Source: Gammaproteobacteria bacterium (GTDB lineage: Bacteria; Pseudomonadota; Gammaproteobacteria; Pseudomonadales; Azotimanducaceae). Taken from it: a stretch of 64,000 nt of DNA. The stretch covers positions 1-64,000 of the forward strand of contig JAPPAV010000140.1 of the NCBI GenBank assembly GCA_026705345.1, read 5' to 3'. Below are positions 25,599 through 33,644 of the stretch, one piece after another. Position numbers and translations under genes: made by a program. Numbering within the stretch: position 1 is the first letter of the stretch; each line of letters begins with the position of its first letter. A model generated the notes under the pieces. That model had not been told where the DNA came from. It saw only the letters and a list, made by a program, of their open reading frames with translations, and did no database searches.

Positions 25599-26030
25599 TC
25601 AAACGTTGTCCTTCTGTAGCCACGCACCCGGAGTTGCGACACCAAGACTATCGAACCTCAACTCGCCACCCACCACATCCCGAGTGTTGCGCGTGATGAT
25701 CCAATCGGCGTTACCTGCTACCGCCAGCTCTATCAAGTGATTGTCCGCTTCGTCGGGCAGGTTGGGTCGCCACAGGAACGTCACATTCGTCCACCGACAG
25801 ACACTTAGCAGCGCGTCGAGCAAAGCGGAACGCTCTTCCGCATCGATGCCGGCCTCTGCGAACAACCCGTCCCTCGAAAGAACATCCTCGTATTCCAAGA
25901 ACAGTGCATTGCCGATCAGCGGTTCCACGTCACCCTTCAGGCACCGCCGCAATACCTCGCGAGCAGCACCGTCGGCGGATCGGATGGCGGAGACGAGAAC
26001 GTTCGTGTCAACCACGATTCGCTGGCGCAC
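25599..26030 (-). CDS. PIN-domain toxin (COG1569-like)
   Basis: A 143-residue PIN protein. Acidic residues lie in RIVVDTNVLVSAIRS (Asp), FLEYEDVLSR (Glu/Asp), PDEADNHLIELAVAG and WIITRNTRDV. The stop abuts the antitoxin start. The start is GTG at 26030, 25 bases downstream of a perfect inverted repeat that probably serves as operator. Confidence 0.8.
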   Translation of the reverse strand: MRQRIVVDTNVLVSAIRSADGAAREVLRRCLKGDVEPLIGNALFLEYEDVLSRDGLFAEAGIDAEERSALLDALLSVCRWTNVTFLWRPNLPDEADNHLIELAVAGNADWIITRNTRDVVGGELRFDSLGVATPGAWLQKDNV

Positions 26031-26055
26031 ACCACAACCGACCCGCTACGTCAGG

Positions 26056-26075
26056 TGACAGCATATACGCTGTCA
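26056..26075. promoter_or_regulatory. Perfect inverted repeat TGACAGC-N6-GCTGTCA upstream of the second toxin-antitoxin pair
   Basis: Arms at 26056-26062 and 26069-26075 flank an AT-rich spacer ATATAC. The site is 25 bases upstream of the toxin start and has the size of an RHH-dimer operator. The spacer could double as part of a -10 element. Confidence 0.5.
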
Positions 26076-26157
26076 TCGGCGGGCTGCAACACTGGACCTT
26101 CTCATCTCGACGACACCGATGACACTCCATTTCAGTGGTTCGCCTATCATCTCCGCC

Positions 26158-27432
26158 ATGGATCCCAACCAACCCTTCGCCGGCGTCCGGGTCGTGGAGT
26201 TCGGACAGTTCGTGTCCGCCCCGTTCTGCGGCCAGCTGCTAGCCGAAGGCGGCGCAGAGGTCATCAAGGTGGAGCCGCTGACCGGCGATCCCGCCCGCCA
26301 ACTGCGCCAGATCGTTCCCGGCGAGACGCGGATCTTCCTGTCCCGCAACCGGGGCAAGCGGTCGCTGCCGCTGGCCATCCGACAACCGGGCGCCCGTGCG
26401 GTCATCGACCGGCTCATCGAGCGGGCGGACGTGGCGCTGATGAACTTCCGTCCCGGTCTCGCCGAACAACTCGGACTCGATGCACCGGCGCTCACCCGGC
26501 GTTTCAAACGCCTGATCGTCGGTTCGGTGACGGGATTCGGCACCGAGGGACCTGAGGCGTCGTTTGCGGCCATGGATCCCGTCGTCCAGGCGCGGACCGG
26601 GTTGATGGCGGCGAACGGACGCCTGAACGAGGGCCGCCCGACTTCCGGCGATCCCGTGGTCGCGGACTACATGTGCGCCATGTCCTTGGCGTTCGGCGTC
26701 TCGGCCGCCCTGCTTCGGCGGGAGCGAACCGGTGTGGGCGGCAGCGTCGACGTCTCCCTCATGCAGGCGGCCATGACCTTGGCGAACAACCAGTTGATTC
26801 GATCCGAGGACGAGGACGCGCCCCGCCACGAAAAAACCTTAGGCGACCTCGCGGGCATGCGTCGCGACGGTGTGCGCTACGCCGATCAGTCGGCCATGAT
26901 GACCAGCGCCCGCACCGCCCCGATGCTGATGATCTACCTGCGCACCTACGACACGGCCGATGCGCCCATCGCCATTGCCTGCGGCAGCCACTCGCTACGC
27001 CGCAAATTCCTCACCGTGCTCGACATCGAGGATCCACTGCTCGACAAGCCGGAGAGCGAAGGACACCGAGACCACTACGACCAGTTGAAGGGTAACGTGG
27101 AGGCGATCATCCGTGGCAAACCGGCCAGCCATTGGATTACCCGGTTGAACGAAGCGGGCATACCCGTCTCGCCGGTGAAATTCCCGGTGGAACTGTTCGA
27201 CGACCCGCAGGCCCACGCGAACGGCATGTTTCACCGGCTGCGCCACCCCGAGGCCGGCGACTTCACGGTGCTGTCCCCGCCGGTCGCCCTCGACGGAGAC
27301 GGTTTCCGGTCCCGCGAACCCACGGCGTCGTTCGCCAGCGAGACCCGGACGATCCTGCACGAACTCGACTTCACCGATGCCGAGATCGACGAGTTCGTCG
27401 CGACCAAGGTGACACGAGAACGCACGGTCTGA
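26158..27432 (+). CDS. CaiB/BaiF family CoA-transferase
   Basis: This 424-residue family III CoA-transferase moves CoA between acyl groups. The N-terminus FAGVRVVEFGQFVSAPFCGQ, then GAEVIKVEPLTGD, LSRNRGKRSLPL and ADVALMNFRPGLAEQLGLD, are family signatures; the catalytic Asp is expected in AAMDPVVQARTGLMA. ATG 26158 is chosen; an ATG at 26119 would add 13 residues. It sits between two toxin-antitoxin pairs and just before the AAC(3)-type pseudogene. The substrate cannot be read from sequence. Confidence 0.88.
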   Translation: MDPNQPFAGVRVVEFGQFVSAPFCGQLLAEGGAEVIKVEPLTGDPARQLRQIVPGETRIFLSRNRGKRSLPLAIRQPGARAVIDRLIERADVALMNFRPGLAEQLGLDAPALTRRFKRLIVGSVTGFGTEGPEASFAAMDPVVQARTGLMAANGRLNEGRPTSGDPVVADYMCAMSLAFGVSAALLRRERTGVGGSVDVSLMQAAMTLANNQLIRSEDEDAPRHEKTLGDLAGMRRDGVRYADQSAMMTSARTAPMLMIYLRTYDTADAPIAIACGSHSLRRKFLTVLDIEDPLLDKPESEGHRDHYDQLKGNVEAIIRGKPASHWITRLNEAGIPVSPVKFPVELFDDPQAHANGMFHRLRHPEAGDFTVLSPPVALDGDGFRSREPTASFASETRTILHELDFTDAEIDEFVATKVTRERTV

Positions 27433-27444
27433 GCGTTCGGTTCG

Positions 27445-28267
27445 ATGGAGGTCGATCAACGCACTATCGCATCGGCGGCAGCGCGAATGGAGTTTCGTAC
27501 CCGCCCGCTGATGGTCCACAGCAGCCTCGCCTCATTCGGCCCGATACGCGGTGGTGCCCAAGCCGTCCTCAAGGGGTTGCTTGAAGGTGGCCGAACAGTT
27601 CTAGTGCCGTCTTTTTCCTCGACATTCGGCGTCCCCCGACCGGCCACCAACCGTTCATGACCCAAAACGGGATCGAGGACGACTTCCGAGGCCCGACGAC
27701 CGGCATCGGTCGCGTGTACTCGCCGACGTGTGGGAAGATCGACCGCGACATGGGCGCCGTTGCAGCGGCGCTCCTCGACATGGATGGTGCCGCAAGAGGC
27801 AAGCACCCGCTCAATTCGTTCGCGACCGTCGGCCCGGATGCCAGAGCCCTGGTCGGGGGACAGACCGCGCTGGATGTCTATGCACCGATCCGGGAACTCG
27901 CGGGGCGTGGCGGCAACATCCTCCTGATGGGAGTCGGCCTTGAAGCGATGACGGCGCTGCATGCAGCCGAAGAGCTGGCGGGCCGACGGCTGTTTCGACG
28001 CTGGGCCAATGGTCCTGACGGCAATGCGACTGCTGTCGCCGTCGGCGATTGCTCTCGAGGTTCGGCGCTTTCGACGAGGTGCTGACCGTCGTCGAACGGC
28101 GCGAACGCGTCGGCAACAGCGTCTGGCGCGCGTTTCCGGCGCAGGAAGCCATCGCTCTGGCAACGAAGGCAATTCAAGCGCTGCCTAGGCGGACTCAATG
28201 CGACCGGGACGGTTGCATACGTTGCGCCGATGCCGTCGCCGGAGGTCCCGGCTTACCTAGCAGGTGA
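27445..28267 (+). pseudogene. Aminoglycoside 3-N-acetyltransferase (AAC(3)) family pseudogene with two frameshifts
   Basis: Three successive reading frames together spell one AAC(3)-type protein. The first part, to about 27650, has PLMVHSSLASFGPIRGGAQA and TVLVPSFSSTFG. The second, about 27657-28060, has TTGIGRVYSPTCGKIDRDMG, GKHPLNSFATVG and NILLMGVGLEAMTALHAAEE. The third, about 28060-28267, has RVGNSVWRAFPAQEAIALA and CIRCADAVAGGP. The frame changes near 27650 and 28060, so a full-length enzyme cannot be made. Each part keeps family motifs, so the damage looks recent, or it is a sequencing error. The end overlaps the third toxin gene on the other strand. Confidence 0.72.
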
Positions 28268-28675
28268 TTCCAAGAATGGGTTGATGACGCGCAATCCATC
28301 GTAATCCTGCCCTGCGTTCATGTCCTCCGAGTACACGGCATCGCAACCTGCAGCCTTCGCCGCAGCGAGAATGGCACCGTCCCAGTAGGACAGTAGGAAG
28401 CGACGGCTGATCGCCACGGCGTTCCGAAATACCTCGAGAGTGACGGCCTGAACCGGGAAGTCTCGCAGGCTCTCGATGAACCTCAGCGCGTGGTCCTGCG
28501 TCAACGGCGTTGGTCGGTTGGGACGTGTCACTTGATGATAGAACTCCTGCAACACCTGCACGGACAGCACCAAATCCCCTGCTTCAAGTAGGCGTTGGGC
28601 GATTCTCTGCTTGGTTGCCTCGTCGTACGCCGGGCTCGCCGCATAGATTAGAACGTTGGTGTCGACGAGGCGCAC
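28253..28675 (-). CDS. PIN-domain toxin (VapC family)
   Basis: A 140-residue PIN ribonuclease. Active-site acids are in MRLVDTNVLIYA (Asp5), VQVLQEFYHQV (Glu), YWDGAILAAAKAAG (Asp) and YSEDMNAGQDYDG. It lies 6 bases after its antitoxin on the same strand. It is the third PIN toxin within 5.1 kb. Confidence 0.82.
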   Translation of the reverse strand: MRLVDTNVLIYAASPAYDEATKQRIAQRLLEAGDLVLSVQVLQEFYHQVTRPNRPTPLTQDHALRFIESLRDFPVQAVTLEVFRNAVAISRRFLLSYWDGAILAAAKAAGCDAVYSEDMNAGQDYDGLRVINPFLESPAR

Positions 28676-28681
28676 GAACCT

Positions 28682-29005
28682 CTATCCGTCCGCGTCGCGA
28701 TCGCCGGGGGGGTGGTCGGCAGGGGCTTGGTTGCGGTCGTAGAGCTCATCGCGAGGAATGTTGTCCGCCGCCTTGAATCCTGCCGAGGCTGCCCGGATGT
28801 CCACGAGGACCTCCCGCAGGCGCCTCCGGCGTAGTTCATCCACATCCAGTCTTGACTCGGTGACCGCCGTGCCGTCTGCTCCACCCGTCGCAAGACGTCT
28901 TAGGAAGTCCCGCACAAGGGCCGAAACCGACGTGTCCCGTTCTGCGGCGCGGATTCGTGCCAGCCGGTGGATTTCCTCGTCCACCGATACCGTGATGTTC
29001 TTCAT
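28682..29005 (-). CDS. Ribbon-helix-helix antitoxin
   Basis: A 107-residue antitoxin. Its N-terminus KNITVSVDEEIHRLARIRAA plus SVSALVRDFLRRLA fits the ribbon-helix-helix fold, followed by a basic middle and an acidic, proline-rich tail (APADHPPGDRDADG). It precedes its toxin. A short palindrome CTGTG-CTA-CACAG lies 22 bases upstream of the start. Confidence 0.74.
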   Translation of the reverse strand: MKNITVSVDEEIHRLARIRAAERDTSVSALVRDFLRRLATGGADGTAVTESRLDVDELRRRRLREVLVDIRAASAGFKAADNIPRDELYDRNQAPADHPPGDRDADG

Positions 29006-29027
29006 CGCAGATACAGTTTCACGATTT

Positions 29028-29040
29028 CTGTGCTACACAG
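29028..29040. promoter_or_regulatory. Palindrome CTGTG-N3-CACAG upstream of the third antitoxin
   Basis: Two 5-base arms with a 3-base spacer lie just before the antitoxin start at 29005 (minus strand). The position suits an autoregulatory operator, but the element is short. Confidence 0.35.
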
Positions 29041-29064
29041 CTTACCGTTTCGAGGTGCCCATGA

Positions 29065-29490
29065 TCAAACAGCCGAGGGAGGGGTCGATCGATACCCCGT
29101 CAACTTGTACGTGACCATCGCCGCCGCGACTTCCTCGCCGGCATCGTTCCGGACACTGACATCGCCGGTGCACAACGTGCCGCCACGGCGCCGCACGGTC
29201 GCCGTTGCCACGAGATCCGTCGAAACCGCCAGCTTCAGGAAGTTGATGGTGAAACCCACGGTCGCCCCTTGGGAGGTGGGTATCACGTCGGGACACGACC
29301 AGAAGGCAGCCGTGGCGGCGATGTCCACCAGCGCGCTGATAGCGCCGCCGTGGATGCGGCCAACGCCGAGTTTGGGCAGGTAGGGAAGTCTAACGACTAC
29401 CCGGTCCTCATCGTGTTCGAGAAGCTCGACGCCGAGCAGCGAGGCGAAGCTCTCCTTGGCGATGCGCTCGGCGGTTGGATGAAGGCTCAC
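29065..29490 (-). CDS. PaaI-family hotdog-fold thioesterase
   Basis: This 141-residue hotdog-fold protein has the PaaI signature GRIHGGAISALVDIAATAA and a later GATVGFTINFLK block. It would hydrolyse acyl- or aryl-CoA thioesters. The start GTG overlaps the stop of the upstream flavoenzyme as GTGA, making it the last gene of the heme operon. A link to heme synthesis is not obvious; it may simply be co-transcribed. Confidence 0.85.
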   Translation of the reverse strand: MSLHPTAERIAKESFASLLGVELLEHDEDRVVVRLPYLPKLGVGRIHGGAISALVDIAATAAFWSCPDVIPTSQGATVGFTINFLKLAVSTDLVATATVRRRGGTLCTGDVSVRNDAGEEVAAAMVTYKLTGYRSTPPSAV

Positions 29491-30848
29491 GAAATGATCT
29501 CCTCGGCGGCCCGTTCGCCGGACTCCATGGCACCCTCCATGCCCCGGTCGATTCGGGCCAGGTGCTCGCCGCAGAAGTGTATGCGACCGTGGGGTGCGGA
29601 CATATTCGAACCGAAGCGGGTGATCTGGCCGGGCCGGAAATAAGCCCAGCCGCCGCCCGCGAAGGGATCCGACGCCCAGCTTTGGCGACCGATGTAGTCA
29701 AGCTGACCGCGAGCGGCAGGCCTTGCCGACTCGATTCCGTCGAGGACCAAGGCAGCGGCACGTTCCGGTTCTAGATTGTCCAAACGCAGTGCGTTGCGTC
29801 CCATCACCCACGCGGTCAGCCCGGTCACCAGGTCGGGATTCTCGCCCCTTCGGGAAGCGGCGACCATTCCGGCTGGGCCGTCGGTAAAAAGGCTCGGCGC
29901 GAACCCGTCGTGCTCCCAGAAATCCGACCTGGCGGCGAAGTAGAACTGGGTCATCGGCTGGCTGGGTAGACCGGCCACCGCCTCCGCCTGCCGCCCCACC
30001 AACGCGGGCCGCAGGGTCATCCTTCGCAGTGCCGGGAATGGCACTGCGCAGACGACACGATCCGCCCGGTACGAAGTTCCGTCGACGCAGTGAACACTCA
30101 CTTCGGCGGAACCGTCTTCAATCCCGGTTACCGCCGTGTCGAACTGCACTTCGTTGACCAATGCCCTGGCCATCGCCTCGGGGATCCGTTGCGCGCCGCC
30201 ACGCACGGTATAGCCGACCACTCCTTCGGGGACCTGGCGGCGCTGGGCCGTGGAGAAGGCGGCGCGGGCAAGCATCATCAAGGCCGAGATGTCGTGGGCG
30301 TCGTGGCCGTAGCTGGTGTTCAAGCCGTAGCCCAGAGCCACCGTCTCGTTGTCCAAACCGAGTCCGGTCATCCACTCGTGCATCGAGACGTCGAGATGCG
30401 CCGACCCGGAATTGAGCCATGTGCCCGGTTCGCCCAGCGGGTTCTCCCGCGCCGTCAGCACACGGCCGAAATTCCAGGGCATCAAGGCCTTGTCCGGCAC
30501 CGGGAACGGATTGGCGGGGTGCGCCGGCCACTCGGACTGACGGATGATCTCGCCGCGCAACACGAGATCCTGCTCGCGGAAGAACGCGAGCATCGGCGTC
30601 GCGTCGATCAGTTCCTCGCCGTAGCGCGCCGCCGCGTCGATCACCCGACGATAGCCCCCGCCGATGGTCGTGCCGCCCGCTTCTTCGACGGCGTCTCCGC
30701 GACGGATGGAGCGGATCCGGCCGCCGGCCCGGGACTTCGCTTCCAGAACCTCGACGTCGCAGCCGCTTTCCTGCAGGCGCAGGGCGGCGGCGAGGCCGGC
30801 GAGACCGGCACCGATGACCAATACGTCTCGTCGGCGATCCGCGGTCAT
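29487..30848 (-). CDS. FAD-dependent amine-oxidase-fold enzyme in the heme operon
   Basis: This 453-residue flavoprotein starts with DVLVIGAGLAGLAAALRLQE and has the GG-doublet motif EAKSRAGGRIRS, both diagnostic of the amine oxidase/protoporphyrinogen oxidase superfamily. The C-terminal FAD-contact block GRIHFCGEHLARIDRGMEGA and YFRPGQ look more like monoamine oxidase than like classical HemY. The start ATG overlaps the ferrochelatase stop (ATGA). By position, directly after hemE, the Cld-fold gene and hemH, it occupies the slot of a porphyrinogen oxidase (HemY/CgoX). That role is an inference; an unrelated amine oxidase is possible. Confidence 0.8.
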   Translation of the reverse strand: MTADRRRDVLVIGAGLAGLAAALRLQESGCDVEVLEAKSRAGGRIRSIRRGDAVEEAGGTTIGGGYRRVIDAAARYGEELIDATPMLAFFREQDLVLRGEIIRQSEWPAHPANPFPVPDKALMPWNFGRVLTARENPLGEPGTWLNSGSAHLDVSMHEWMTGLGLDNETVALGYGLNTSYGHDAHDISALMMLARAAFSTAQRRQVPEGVVGYTVRGGAQRIPEAMARALVNEVQFDTAVTGIEDGSAEVSVHCVDGTSYRADRVVCAVPFPALRRMTLRPALVGRQAEAVAGLPSQPMTQFYFAARSDFWEHDGFAPSLFTDGPAGMVAASRRGENPDLVTGLTAWVMGRNALRLDNLEPERAAALVLDGIESARPAARGQLDYIGRQSWASDPFAGGGWAYFRPGQITRFGSNMSAPHGRIHFCGEHLARIDRGMEGAMESGERAAEEIIS

Positions 30849-31918
30849 CGCGGCAAGAGTTGCTCGTCGACCAAACCGCCCACGGTCGGCAACGCCTCGC
30901 CAGGTCGTCCCGAAAGGCAGCAACCGGGTGCGCAATAGTCCGGATTCGGACCGCGCTGGCCAAGGCAGGGTCGTTCCGGGTTCGCCGATATCCGCTCGAC
31001 GACCAATTGCCGCACCATGTCGACATAGGCCGGATGGGTTCCGACCGTCGGCGCGCGGAAATAGCCCAGTCCCAAGCCTTCGGCGCAGGCGCGAGCTTCG
31101 ACATCGAGATCCATGACCACTTCCATGTGATCGCAGACGAAGCCGAGGGGGGCGACGACAACCGACGAGCGGCCCAATGCCGCGATCGAAGCCAGCGCCT
31201 CCTCGACCGTCGGCGCGAGCCACGGATCGCCCGTCCGCGCGTTGTTGCTCTGGAATGCGAGCCGCCAGTGATCGTCGCCCACTTGCTGCGCGACCAGACC
31301 ACAGGCTTCGCGAAGTTGCGCCTCGTAGTCCGCGAGAGAAGCCATCGATTGAGGCAGGCTATGGGCGGTGAACAGCAATGCCGCCCCCTTCGGTGCCCGC
31401 TCGCGGGCCTTGGACACCCGGTCCGCCATGGCCGAAACGAAGCCGGGGTGGTTGTAGGCGACGCGCAGCTTGTCGATCCGGGGCGCTTTCGCCGCTGCTC
31501 CCGCCGCCCGGAACAGGTCTTCCCGGTACTGGCGGCACCCGCTGTAGGAACTGAACATGCTCGTCACAAAGGCGATGGCGGTCCTTATTCCATCGCCTGC
31601 CATCTGCCGTACCGTGTCGTCGAGCAGTGGCGCGGAGTTCCGGTTGCCCCAGTAGACCGGCAGTCGCGGTCCCTTGGCGGCCAACCGGGCCTCGAGCGCC
31701 GCGATGAATTCCCGCGTGTGCGCATTGATGGGGCTGACCCCGCCGAAGCGAGCATACCGCTCCGCAATGCGAACCTTTACCGGCGGCGGCACCGGTCGGC
31801 CGGCGAGCACGCGATCCAGGAAAGGCATTACTTCGTCCGGACCCTCCGGGCCGCCAAACGAGACCACGAGGACGGCGTCGTAGTCGCGCGCGCTCTCGTC
31901 GAAACCCGCAGTCGTCAT
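30845..31918 (-). CDS. hemH: Ferrochelatase (possible [2Fe-2S] type)
   Basis: This 357-residue enzyme inserts Fe2+ into a porphyrin. Landmarks are LVVSFGGPEGPDEVMPFL, MFSSYSGCRQYRED, the active-site FTAHSLPQSM (His186) and GFVCDHMEVVMDLD (Glu266). Cys128 plus a C-terminal cluster Cys318, Cys329, Cys333 and Cys334 (PCLGQRG... DYCAPGCC) is the pattern of ferrochelatases with a [2Fe-2S] cluster. Start ATG 31918 overlaps the upstream stop (ATGA); an upstream ATG at 31939 would add seven residues. Whether it acts on protoporphyrin or coproporphyrin cannot be read off. Confidence 0.93.
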   Translation of the reverse strand: MTTAGFDESARDYDAVLVVSFGGPEGPDEVMPFLDRVLAGRPVPPPVKVRIAERYARFGGVSPINAHTREFIAALEARLAAKGPRLPVYWGNRNSAPLLDDTVRQMAGDGIRTAIAFVTSMFSSYSGCRQYREDLFRAAGAAAKAPRIDKLRVAYNHPGFVSAMADRVSKARERAPKGAALLFTAHSLPQSMASLADYEAQLREACGLVAQQVGDDHWRLAFQSNNARTGDPWLAPTVEEALASIAALGRSSVVVAPLGFVCDHMEVVMDLDVEARACAEGLGLGYFRAPTVGTHPAYVDMVRQLVVERISANPERPCLGQRGPNPDYCAPGCCLSGRPGEALPTVGGLVDEQLLPR

Positions 31919-32628
31919 CCCCGACGAGACGACTGCCAAGCGACGTGGCCGACGAAGAACGGCCCTAGGCGGTCTAGGTACTGCGAGGTCTGTTCCGTGG
32001 CGCGCATCTCGCGCACCAGGGCGGACAGCGGATGCAGCTGACGGCCCAACAGCCCGATGACGAAGTCGTTGTCGTCGCGGTCGAGACCGTGGCAGGCGAG
32101 CCGCACGTCTGCGGCGAGCCCGGCCTCGCCGTAGCGTCGGCCAATTCCGCCGTGCTCGCCAAGGATCGCGCGTTGCCGCTCGTCGGACAGCCGGTAGAAC
32201 GCCTTGCTGCGCTGCAGGGGATACCAGACCGCCCAGGACAGGTCCGGGTCCAGGATGCGCCTGCGGGGTCGGTCGAAAAGCACCTCTACAAGATCCGGCT
32301 CGTAGCCAATCGAATACGTCCGCCCCAGCATGTCGTATTCCGGCAGGTGGACCATGCTGCTGAACGGTGAGTCGTTGAAGAGGTCGCGGAGCGTCGTCAC
32401 GAAAACCGTTGGATCCTCGGCGAGCACGATGATGCCGATACCCCGGGGATCGCTTGCGTCCCTATAGAGCGCTCCCTCGAGACCGGATCCGGCCAGACCG
32501 GATTCGGCTTTTTCGACGGAACCCCGGAACGCCGTGAATTTCATGAACAGGCGCCGGTCGAGGGAGATCTCCTGTCCCTGCCGACGGCCCTTCTCGCTCA
32601 TGTCGGGGTGGGTTTGTTCCTCACTCAT
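31915..32628 (-). CDS. Chlorite-dismutase-family protein, HemQ/ChdC-like
   Basis: This 237-residue protein belongs to the chlorite dismutase fold. The most conserved part is WAVWYPLQRSKAFYRL, then GEHGGIGRRYGE, GLDRDDNDFVIGLLG and YLDRLGPFFVGH. His159 in the E-H-G-x-x-G-R motif should be the proximal heme ligand, and Tyr136 in Y-P-L-Q-R-S-K corresponds in position to the catalytic tyrosine of coproheme decarboxylases. The N-terminal 20 residues are polar. It overlaps hemE and hemH by four bases each, and this context supports a heme-pathway role over chlorite detoxification. Confidence 0.85.
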   Translation of the reverse strand: MSEEQTHPDMSEKGRRQGQEISLDRRLFMKFTAFRGSVEKAESGLAGSGLEGALYRDASDPRGIGIIVLAEDPTVFVTTLRDLFNDSPFSSMVHLPEYDMLGRTYSIGYEPDLVEVLFDRPRRRILDPDLSWAVWYPLQRSKAFYRLSDERQRAILGEHGGIGRRYGEAGLAADVRLACHGLDRDDNDFVIGLLGRQLHPLSALVREMRATEQTSQYLDRLGPFFVGHVAWQSSRRG

Positions 32629-33644
32629 GGCAGGACCTCGTTGTGCACGGCCTCGACAAGCGCATCGATGCTGGCAAGCGGTGTCTCGGGCAGCAGGCCG
32701 TGGCCCAGGTTGACGATGTGGCCCCGTGGCTCGACGCGCGCCAGCAGATCCTCCGCCGCGCGACGCGTGGCGTCCTTCCCGCCAAGCAGCACCGCAGGAT
32801 CGATGTTGCCCTGCACCGCACGATCCGGCCAACGTCTTTGCGCTTCGGCAACGTCGGTGCGCCAATCCACGCTGATAGCCTCCGCCGGGAGTTCGGCGTA
32901 GGCATCCATCAGGTGCGGCGCGTTCTGGACGAAGAGGATCCTCGGCACACCTGACGCTCCGACCGTCTCGAGCAGGGTACGAAGGTGCGGGCGGATCAAC
33001 CGTTCCCAGTCGGCCAGCGAGAGGAGCCCGGCCCAGGAATCGAACACCTGCACGGCGTCCGCCCCGGCCCTCGCCTGGGCGATGAGGTAGTCCGCCATCG
33101 CCGACGAAAGCCTGGCAAGCAGGCCGTCGAGAACGGCAGGTTTCGCCGCCGCGAAAGCCCGCAACGTGGGGAAGTCCTTTACGCCGCGTCCCTCGACGAG
33201 GTACGCGGCCAACGTCCACGGCGCCCCGCAAAAGCCGAGCACCGCTATATCGTTCGGGGTTTCCTCGCGCACGCGGGCAACCGTTTCGATCACTTCCGGC
33301 GCGAGCGCGTCGGGGTCCTCGACCCGTATTGCATCGACACCGGCTTGGTCGCGAATGGGATCGGCCACAACCGGCCCCGGCGCGAAGTCGAACTGCACGC
33401 CCAACGCCGGCAACGGGCTCATGATGTCGGCAAACACGATGGCGGCATCGAACGGGAACCGCTTGAGGGGCAGCAGGCTTACCTCGGCAGCCAGATCCGG
33501 ACTTCCCGACAACGCCTTGAACGAGTGGGTCCTGCGCAGGTCCCGGTACTCCGGCAGGCAACGCCCCGCCTGGCGCATGATCCACAATGGCCGCCGCGGA
33601 ACATCCCCGCGCGCAAGCGCCTTGAGCACGAGCTTCCCGTTCAC
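32625..33644 (-). CDS. hemE: Uroporphyrinogen decarboxylase
   Basis: HemE converts uroporphyrinogen III to coproporphyrinogen III. Signatures are RRPLWIMRQAGRCLPEYR at the N-terminus, DIMSPLPALGVQFDF, GFCGAPWTLAAYLVEG, QVFDSWAGLLS and the late NLGHGLLPETPL. At 339 residues it is slightly short but complete. The start is GTG, overlapping the response-regulator stop (GTGA). The end overlaps the HemQ-like gene as ATGA. Confidence 0.95.
   Translation of the reverse strand: MNGKLVLKALARGDVPRRPLWIMRQAGRCLPEYRDLRRTHSFKALSGSPDLAAEVSLLPLKRFPFDAAIVFADIMSPLPALGVQFDFAPGPVVADPIRDQAGVDAIRVEDPDALAPEVIETVARVREETPNDIAVLGFCGAPWTLAAYLVEGRGVKDFPTLRAFAAAKPAVLDGLLARLSSAMADYLIAQARAGADAVQVFDSWAGLLSLADWERLIRPHLRTLLETVGASGVPRILFVQNAPHLMDAYAELPAEAISVDWRTDVAEAQRRWPDRAVQGNIDPAVLLGGKDATRRAAEDLLARVEPRGHIVNLGHGLLPETPLASIDALVEAVHNEVLP

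Noticed and set aside
29487..30848. Firm assignment as hemY/cgoX
   Set aside because: The FAD motifs are shared by the whole amine-oxidase superfamily and the C-terminus is MAO-like; only context supports a porphyrinogen oxidase.
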